Positions 5,847 through 10,896 of a stretch of 12,579 nt of DNA are shown in pieces. How positions within the stretch are numbered: the stretch's first letter is position 1; every line of letters starts with the position of its first letter. Under the pieces are notes generated by a model. That model was not told the DNA's origin. It saw nothing but the letters and a program-made list of their open reading frames with translations, and did not search any database. The translations under genes and the position numbers were made by a program. This stretch comes from CAZNQW01 sp964575225. GTDB taxonomy: Bacteria; Chloroflexota; Anaerolineae; JAAYZQ01. The stretch spans positions 1-12,579 of the forward strand of contig CAZNQW010000108.1 of assembly GCA_964575225.1 (NCBI GenBank), written 5' to 3'.

Positions 5847-5875
5847 TTGACAGGCTGCCTTTGCCGTGCTATAGT
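5847..5875 (+). promoter_or_regulatory. Predicted sigma70-type promoter of the Cache histidine kinase
   Basis: TTGACA (5847-5852), a 17-base spacer, then TATAGT (5870-5875): a perfect -35 and a 5/6 -10. The start would be near 5882, about 50 bases ahead of the kinase ATG. The near-consensus form suggests strong basal transcription unless a repressor acts. Confidence 0.75.
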
Positions 5876-5931
5876 CAGGTTGGAAAAAGAGATCTTTGAG
5901 TGAACACAATTGGGCCGGCGGAGCTTAATGT

Positions 5932-7974
5932 ATGATTCGCAAGATACGACGTATGCTTACAAGCCTGTTGGGGGGGCGTCTGAAGAACGTCCTGATAGCC
6001 TCTTTTGCCCTGGTGGCCGCGCTGACGGTGGGTCTGAATGCCGTCGCCGTGTCCCAGGTGATTGGGGATTATCTGGGCGAGGCAGAGACGGAGCGCGTGG
6101 AAAGGGATATGGATCTGGCCCAGGCCTTTTACCAATTGCAGTTGGACGATGTCGTGGGCATTAGCCACAGCTTGGCGGTGGATCCCCTGCTGACCTCCCG
6201 GGCTGTGGAAGCCGCCCAGGGGCAAGTGGATGCCCGGACATTTATCGACCAGCGCATCGAGAACGTCGTCCAGGCCTTTTCCTTTGGGGGCATGCACCTG
6301 GTGGCGGTGCTCGACGCCAACGGCGATCTTTTGACGGCGCGCATCGTCTCGCCCAAAGGCGATCTCTTGCCGCCCCCCGATAGAGGCGATTTTTCAGGGT
6401 TGTCGATTGTCGAGATGGCCCTGTCCACCGGAGAGGGATGGTCTGGCACCGAGGTGATCCCCGCCGAGATCCTGCAACAGGTGGGGCTCGAGTCGCAGGC
6501 TCGGATTCCACTTCGGGATACGCCCCGAGCGGCTGCGGAACTGTGGGATGATCGGGAGGGTACGGCCGGCCTGTCTTTGGTGGGGGTGAGCCCTTTGCTG
6601 GGCAGCGATGGGCGCGTGAAGGGCGCCGTGCTAGCGGTCCACGTGCTCAACAACGACTTTGCTTTGGTGGACAAGATCCGAGAGGTGGCGGGAGTCGATA
6701 CGGCGACCATCTTTTTCGGCGATCTGCGCGTTTCGACCAACGTGATGACCGAGGAGGGAGAGCGGGCGATCGGCACGCGCGTGTCGCAGGACGTGTACGA
6801 ACAGGTATTGAGCCAGGGACAAGGGTATGCGGGGCGGGCCTATGTGGTGAACGAGTGGTTCATCACTCGCTATCAGCCCTTGCACGACTATGCGGGCCGT
6901 GTGGTCGGCATTTTGTACGTCGGCGCCCGCGAATCGGTCTTTCGGGCCCTGGTCGACGATGTGACCAGCCGGATCCGGCTCTTGGCGTTGGTAGCTGTGG
7001 TACTGGCCGGGGTGATCGCGGTCCCCATTGCCCAGGTCATCGTCCAACCCCTGTACGACCTGGTGGAGGCCAACCGGCGGGTGACCCAGGGCGACATGTC
7101 GGCCCGGGTGGAGCCTTTTGGGCATGGCGAATTGGCCGAGTTGGGTCGATCGTTCAATGTCATGGTCGATGCCCTGGAAGAAGCCCACCAAAGGTTGCTC
7201 CGCGCCTTTGAAAACCTGGCCGAAACCTTGCAAAGGACTCAGCAAGAGTTGCTGCACAAGGAAAAGCTGGCGGGGATGGGTCAATTGGCCGCCGGGGTGG
7301 CCCACGAGCTGAACAACCCCTTGGGCACCATCTTGCTGTATGGCAACATCGTGTACAAGGAGCTGCCGCCGGAGGATTCGCACCGCGGCGATCTGGAGAT
7401 CGTGATCGCCGAGACCAATCGCTGCAAAACCATTGTGCGCAATCTGCTCGACTTTGCCCGTCAGAACCACGTGGAAGCCAAGCCGCTGGACCTGAACGCC
7501 CTCGCCGCCGAACTGGTTGAGAAACAGCAGGCCCTTCCCAAGTTCGAAAAGGTACAGATGGCGCTCAAGCTGGGTTCGATCCCCTCCATCCAGGCCGATC
7601 CGGTTCAGGTGCGGCAGGTGTTGATCAACCTGATGGAGAACGCGGCCGATTCGATGGCCTCGTTGGGAGGTGGGACCTTGACGGTGGCTACGGAGCAGGC
7701 GCCTTTTGGCCAGGGGGTCCGGGTGTTGATTTCGGATACGGGGGTCGGCATTTCTGAGGAGAACCGAGCCAAATTGTTCACGCCTTTTTTCACCACCAAA
7801 CCGGTGGGGCAGGGGATGGGGTTGGGTCTGGCCATTGTCTATGGCATCGTCAAAATGCATGGCGGACAGATCCAGGTGCAAAGCAAAGAAGGGGAAGGAA
7901 CGACGATCGCCGTCACCCTCCCCTTCAAACCCAGTCAACGGCCCGCGCCTGTGGCGGGTATGGGTGTCATTTAG
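5932..7974 (+). CDS. Membrane sensor histidine kinase (Cache-HAMP-HisKA-HATPase)
   Basis: A 680-residue inner-membrane kinase. Membrane spans lie at about 18-42 and 346-371. Between them is a ~300-residue extracytoplasmic sensor whose second half (VDTATIFFGDLRVSTNV, AIGTRVSQDVYEQVL, GRAYVVNEWFITRYQPL, GILYVG) reads like the Cache_3-Cache_2 fusion family, which binds small organic ligands. Then come HAMP (about 372-425), a coiled coil, HisKA with phosphoacceptor His458 in VAHELNNPLG, and HATPase with N box (Asn570 in NLMENAADSM), G1 DTGVGIS, F box LFTPFFTTK and G2 GMGLGLA. All catalytic motifs are intact. Start ATG 5932 has GGAG 8 bases ahead. It carries no receiver domain, so its phosphate must go to separate receivers, and four are encoded next to it. 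Its stop overlaps the stop of the converging kinase by 4 bases. The ligand is unknown. Confidence 0.93.
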   Translation: MIRKIRRMLTSLLGGRLKNVLIASFALVAALTVGLNAVAVSQVIGDYLGEAETERVERDMDLAQAFYQLQLDDVVGISHSLAVDPLLTSRAVEAAQGQVDARTFIDQRIENVVQAFSFGGMHLVAVLDANGDLLTARIVSPKGDLLPPPDRGDFSGLSIVEMALSTGEGWSGTEVIPAEILQQVGLESQARIPLRDTPRAAAELWDDREGTAGLSLVGVSPLLGSDGRVKGAVLAVHVLNNDFALVDKIREVAGVDTATIFFGDLRVSTNVMTEEGERAIGTRVSQDVYEQVLSQGQGYAGRAYVVNEWFITRYQPLHDYAGRVVGILYVGARESVFRALVDDVTSRIRLLALVAVVLAGVIAVPIAQVIVQPLYDLVEANRRVTQGDMSARVEPFGHGELAELGRSFNVMVDALEEAHQRLLRAFENLAETLQRTQQELLHKEKLAGMGQLAAGVAHELNNPLGTILLYGNIVYKELPPEDSHRGDLEIVIAETNRCKTIVRNLLDFARQNHVEAKPLDLNALAAELVEKQQALPKFEKVQMALKLGSIPSIQADPVQVRQVLINLMENAADSMASLGGGTLTVATEQAPFGQGVRVLISDTGVGISEENRAKLFTPFFTTKPVGQGMGLGLAIVYGIVKMHGGQIQVQSKEGEGTTIAVTLPFKPSQRPAPVAGMGVI

Positions 7975-9155
7975 GCCGGGGGCACAGACTCTGAGGCGGG
8001 TGATTCACCGCTCAGCGGGAGCCAAAAGGAGAATCGGGTGCCTTTGCCCAGCTCCGATTCGACGGAAATCTGGCCGCCGTGCTCCTCCACGATCCTTCGG
8101 ACGATAGAGAGTCCCAGCCCGGTTCCCTGCTGGGTGAAGGATTTGGCCTGGCGCGTGCGAAAGAACTCTTGGAACAGTTGCGGAAGATCGTCCTGGGAAA
8201 TGCCGATGCCGGTGTCGCTGACCTGGCCCGCCACCGTGGGGCCATCGCCGGGTGAAAGGCGCACGGCTACCCGCCCTCCCTCGGGCGTGTACTTGATGGC
8301 GTTGTTGATCAGGTTGGTCCACAATTGGGTGATGTGGGCGGGATTGCCCTGGAGAGAGGGACAAGGTTGGATATCGACCTGGACTGCGATCCGCTTTTCT
8401 TGGGCCGTGGCCCGTTGTAGATCCAGTACTTGGTGGAGTACGTCTTCCATTGATACGGATTCGCGCACTTGATCGCGGTGGGTGTCCTTGAGTCTGGAGA
8501 GCAGGAGAAGGTCGTCCACCAGCACCAGCAGTTCGTGGGCGCGTTCGGCGGCCCGCCGCTGCATGCCCTTTCTCTCCTCCGGCGAGCCATAGCCATCCAA
8601 CAACAGGTACATAAAGCTCTCGATGGCCGCCACCGGAGCGCGCAGTTCGTGGGCCACCTGGCGCATGAAGGTACTTTTGATCCGGTCCAGCTCCTCCAAC
8701 AGGGCCTTTTCCTGAGTTAGCCGCTGGGCCTCTTCTTCGATCCGTTGCAGGCGCCGCGCCTCGGCTTGCAGGCGTTTCTTTTCCAAGCTCCGTTCAATGG
8801 CCAGCAGCAGATGGTCGTCGGAGAAGGGCTTGGCCACAAAGTCGTCGGCCCCCAGTTTCATGGCCTCCACGGCCATTTCGACGGTTGCATAGCCGGTGAT
8901 GATGATGCACGCCATATCCGGATTCTTGGCCAGGGCCGGCACCATCAGTTCGAGGCCGCTGATGTCGGGCATCATCACGTCGAGCAGGAGCACCGCAAAA
9001 TCGCGTTCCTCCAGTTTTGCCTGTCCCTCTCTACCCGTGGCGGCCAGTTCGACCGGATAGCCGTGGGGCGTCAGGGCGCGACGGCACCCCTCGCGGATTC
9101 CGCGTTCATCGTCGATGATGAGTACATAGGTCTGGGCGTTGCTCTCCTGGGTCAT
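7971..9155 (-). CDS. Soluble receiver-histidine kinase (REC-HisKA-HATPase)
   Basis: A 394-residue protein without membrane spans. An N-terminal receiver (about 8-122) has Asp15/16, phosphoacceptor Asp59 in LLLDVMMPD, Thr87 in IIITGYA and Lys109 in AKPF; the stretch after it resembles NtrC-type receivers. A coiled coil (about 122-160) leads to HisKA with His169 in VAHELRAPVA, then HATPase with Asn285 in NLINNAIKYT, DTGIGIS and GTGLGLS. Such proteins take phosphate from one kinase and change their own kinase output, so it may relay between the Cache kinase and the other receivers (inference). The start ATG 9155 (MTQESNAQTYVLIIDDE) fits the receiver onset and has GAGGA about 10 bases ahead; an in-frame ATG at 9239 would add 28 unlikely residues across an inverted repeat. 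Confidence 0.92.
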   Translation of the reverse strand: MTQESNAQTYVLIIDDERGIREGCRRALTPHGYPVELAATGREGQAKLEERDFAVLLLDVMMPDISGLELMVPALAKNPDMACIIITGYATVEMAVEAMKLGADDFVAKPFSDDHLLLAIERSLEKKRLQAEARRLQRIEEEAQRLTQEKALLEELDRIKSTFMRQVAHELRAPVAAIESFMYLLLDGYGSPEERKGMQRRAAERAHELLVLVDDLLLLSRLKDTHRDQVRESVSMEDVLHQVLDLQRATAQEKRIAVQVDIQPCPSLQGNPAHITQLWTNLINNAIKYTPEGGRVAVRLSPGDGPTVAGQVSDTGIGISQDDLPQLFQEFFRTRQAKSFTQQGTGLGLSIVRRIVEEHGGQISVESELGKGTRFSFWLPLSGESPASESVPPA

Positions 9156-9187
9156 ACTGGCTTTTTCCTCATTTTGGGTCTTGAGTC

Positions 9188-9203
9188 CATGGATAAATCC
9201 ATG
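9188..9203. promoter_or_regulatory. 16-base inverted repeat upstream of the REC-histidine kinase
   Basis: CATGGAT (9188-9194) and ATCCATG (9197-9203) are perfect inverted arms round AA, 33-48 bases ahead of the kinase start. It could be an operator or a small mRNA hairpin near the ribosome binding site. No convincing promoter hexamers are seen close by. Confidence 0.4.
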
Positions 9204-9261
9204 ACGAACCACGGCTCCCGCCGCTGGCGATCGCTGCAAACCTGAAACGGGGGCTCATCAC

Positions 9262-9293
9262 GCTCGCGCGGGATCGATCGATCCCGCGCGAGC
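9262..9293. repeat. Perfect 32-base palindrome centred on GATCGATCGATC
   Basis: The half-site GCTCGCGCGGGATCGA (9262-9277) is followed directly by its exact reverse complement (9278-9293), with no spacer and no mismatch. It includes three overlapping GATC sites and two ATCGAT sites. It lies 169 bases past the stop of the single-domain receiver gene and 107 bases before the REC-histidine kinase start. No T-run follows on either strand, so it is not a standard intrinsic terminator, though as RNA it would be a very strong hairpin. Confidence 0.85.
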
Positions 9294-9461
9294 CAGCATC
9301 ACACGGTCAATGGGCCACGCAACCATCCTACAGGCGCCCACACAAGCCCGCAACACCAACCTGGGCGCCGATCTACGAGCGCCGAACGGCGACGCGCAGG
9401 GCCGCTGTGGTTTCCGGCTACAAATCCCCCCGATTTCTCGTCGCCCGGTCCTGGAATCGAT

Positions 9462-9836
9462 CTATCCCAGGAGCTGCTCGATCTCTTTGAGCAGGTCGTC
9501 GGGTTTTACCGGCTTGGTGAACCAGGCATCCATGTGCAGCTCGCCCTCGGTGGGCAAGAGGCCGCCGTGCTCTGTATCGGCGATCGACGAGACCATGACG
9601 ATGGGAATGTTCTTCAGAGCGGGATCGGTTTCCATCTCGCTGCTTACGTTGAGACCGTCGAGAATGCCGTCCATCATAATATCCAACAGGACAAGGCTGG
9701 GCGGCTCGGCGCGCATGACTTTCAGCGCCTCGGTGCTATTCGTCGCAGTGACGATCTCGTATCCCTTGCTCTTTAGGTAGAGGCTGGTGATCTCGACAAA
9801 GTCTGGATCGTCATCGACAATGAGAATTTTGTGCAT
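9462..9836 (-). CDS. Single-domain response regulator (receiver only)
   Basis: A 124-residue receiver with no output domain. It starts MHKILIVDDDPDFVE; the acidic pocket is Asp8-10, phosphoacceptor Asp52 in LLDIMMDG, Ser83/84 in VSSI, and Lys108 in TKPVKP, so it should be phosphorylatable. As with CheY or Spo0F types it would act by binding a partner or passing phosphate on. Its sequence is close to the receivers fused to the channel and to the Lrp-type protein of this locus: VDDDPDFV, LDxMM, SSI, a longer loop with an LP pair, then KPVxP. The start ATG 9836 has AAAGGGGA a few bases ahead. It lies 82 bases after the Lrp-REC gene on the same strand and probably shares its promoter. Confidence 0.93.
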   Translation of the reverse strand: MHKILIVDDDPDFVEITSLYLKSKGYEIVTATNSTEALKVMRAEPPSLVLLDIMMDGILDGLNVSSEMETDPALKNIPIVMVSSIADTEHGGLLPTEGELHMDAWFTKPVKPDDLLKEIEQLLG

Positions 9837-9918
9837 GGTGTTCCCCTTTCACTTCATCGGCCCTTTTGGGCGGTCATCGACGGTGACTGCCTTTGCCATC
9901 CTCTGACTGCGCTGGATG

Positions 9919-10761
9919 TTACCGGTTCTTGGTGAGCCGCTTGACTTCGGCCACCAAGAGCGAGGGTTCCACCGGTTTGACGAGCAAGTTGTCGGCGGGC
10001 AGCGATTCACCCGATGGCAGCAACCCCGCAAAGGAGGTCGTGGTGATGGATGATACCATCAAAATGGGCACGTCCTTAAAGTCGGCGTCGGCGCGAATGG
10101 CCTTGGCGGTTTGCAGGCCGTCGAGCAGCCCCTGCATCATCACGTCCAGAATGACCAGATCGGGCCGGGTCATGTGCATTATGCCCAAAGCGGCCTCGCC
10201 GTTGTTGGCCGTCTGAACCTCACATCCTTCGGCGAGCAAGATCAAGCGGGTGGCCTCGACAAAGTCTGGATCGTCGTCGACCAGGAGGATGCGAACAGGG
10301 GTGGTGGCCGGTAAGATCCACTCGCTGCTGTCCTTCATCGTGCGCAATACGTGCGACGTGGCCGTCTGGCGGATGCCGGGAATGGAGGCAATCTGATGGG
10401 TGAGAAAGTGGAGCAGGGCATCGTTGGACGGGAACCAGGCCTCGACCACCAGATCGCTCTCGCCGGTGGTGTAATGGATGGCCCGCACTTCGGGCACGCG
10501 CTCCAGTTGGGCGGCGATCTGATCGACCTTGGAAAGATCGATGCTTAGGGCCAGAAAGGTGATGGTCGAAAAGCCGATCTTGGCCGCATTGGGTACAGCC
10601 GTAATGCGGATGACGCCATCGGATAGGAGCCGCTCCAGCCGCTTGCGCACGGTGGCTTCGCTGATGTCCACGCGACGGGCAATGTCCACGTTCGAAGTTC
10701 GCCCGTCCTGTTGTAGGATGGCGATGATCTTGAGGTCAATTGCGTCAAGGTTATAGGACAT
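9919..10761 (-). CDS. Lrp/AsnC-family transcription regulator with C-terminal receiver domain
   Basis: A 280-residue fusion. Residues 3-55 are the Lrp/AsnC winged helix-turn-helix (LDAIDLKIIAILQQDGRTSN; VDISEATVRKRLERLLSDGV), residues about 65-145 are a RAM-type ligand and oligomer domain (YTTGESDLVVEAWFPSNDAL is the usual GxxDLxxxV core), and residues 157-280 are a full receiver: Asp162-164, phosphoacceptor Asp206 in LDVMMQG, Ser237/238, Lys262 in VKPVEP. Lrp proteins are normally about 150-160 residues and respond to amino acids or other small molecules; here phosphorylation is likely a second input. The receiver is of the same subfamily as those in the channel and the single-domain regulator. 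A strong promoter with an overlapping dyad lies just upstream, which suggests autoregulation. The ribosome binding site is weak (GAGGT, about 12 bases ahead). Confidence 0.92.
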   Translation of the reverse strand: MSYNLDAIDLKIIAILQQDGRTSNVDIARRVDISEATVRKRLERLLSDGVIRITAVPNAAKIGFSTITFLALSIDLSKVDQIAAQLERVPEVRAIHYTTGESDLVVEAWFPSNDALLHFLTHQIASIPGIRQTATSHVLRTMKDSSEWILPATTPVRILLVDDDPDFVEATRLILLAEGCEVQTANNGEAALGIMHMTRPDLVILDVMMQGLLDGLQTAKAIRADADFKDVPILMVSSITTTSFAGLLPSGESLPADNLLVKPVEPSLLVAEVKRLTKNR

Positions 10762-10793
10762 ATCGCACCCGCTACCTCAGAAAGTCGCAATTC

Positions 10794-10821
10794 ATTATAC
10801 CATAAGTACGAAAAAAGTCAA
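10794..10821 (-). promoter_or_regulatory. Predicted extended -10 sigma70 promoter of the Lrp-REC operon
   Basis: On the - strand TTGACT (10821-10816), a 16-base spacer, then TATAAT (10799-10794), preceded by TGG, which gives an extended -10. The start would be near 10787, about 26 bases ahead of the ATG at 10761. It probably serves the Lrp-REC gene and the single-domain receiver gene. Confidence 0.78.
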
Positions 10822-10827
10822 TTATGG
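10800..10827. promoter_or_regulatory. Candidate operator dyad over the Lrp-REC promoter
   Basis: CCATAA (10800-10805) and TTATGG (10822-10827) are perfect inverted arms 16 bases apart (22 bases centre to centre, about two helical turns) across an A/T-rich middle. They abut the -10 and the -35 of the promoter. Lrp-type proteins often bind A/T-rich dyads and repress their own gene, so self-control is plausible. This is inference. Confidence 0.4.
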
Positions 10828-10896
10828 ACGCACTCTATGACATTTTTCGGGTATTTCGGGCGACTGCTGGGAAAGGCCGTGGGATGGTCTCAGGAG

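Larger units (their letters stand above)
5393..5931. other. Divergent regulatory region between focA-REC and the Cache histidine kinase
   Basis: This 539-base gap holds no credible gene. It contains the focA-REC leader and promoter (5452-5529, -), a GGAAATTTCC palindrome (5604-5613), a REP-like palindrome (5722-5746), and the kinase promoter (5847-5875, +). The two promoters point away from each other and are about 320 bases apart, so they need not share one operator. Weak frames through 5460-5903 translate the palindrome into low-complexity VGAGFKPAP-like text and are not genes. Confidence 0.7.
9156..9461. other. Intergenic region with strong inverted repeats
   Basis: This 306-base gap lies between the single-domain receiver and the REC-histidine kinase, both on -. 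It contains the 16-base repeat (9188-9203), a perfect 32-base palindrome (9262-9293), and an 8-bp inverted repeat GGCGCCCA (9333-9340) with TGGGCGCC (9362-9369). No believable gene or clear promoter is visible. Confidence 0.6.

Noticed and set aside
5460..5903. 147-residue frame in the divergent promoter region
   Set aside because: It runs through promoters and the REP-like palindrome, whose translation gives the familiar spurious VGAGFKPAPT text; no domain or ribosome binding site is seen.
9156..9239. Longer N-terminus of the REC-kinase from ATG 9239
   Set aside because: The added 28 residues precede a normal receiver start, cover the CATGGAT inverted repeat, and the ATG at 9155 has a ribosome binding site.
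9860..9871. GCCCTTTTGGGC between the Lrp-REC and receiver genes as a terminator
   Set aside because: Only a 4-bp stem and no following T-run on the - strand; the two genes are more likely co-transcribed.
10832..10896. Search for a terminator after the hydrolase-like gene
   Set aside because: Only short direct repeats (CCCGAAA twice on the - strand) and no stable stem followed by T were found.
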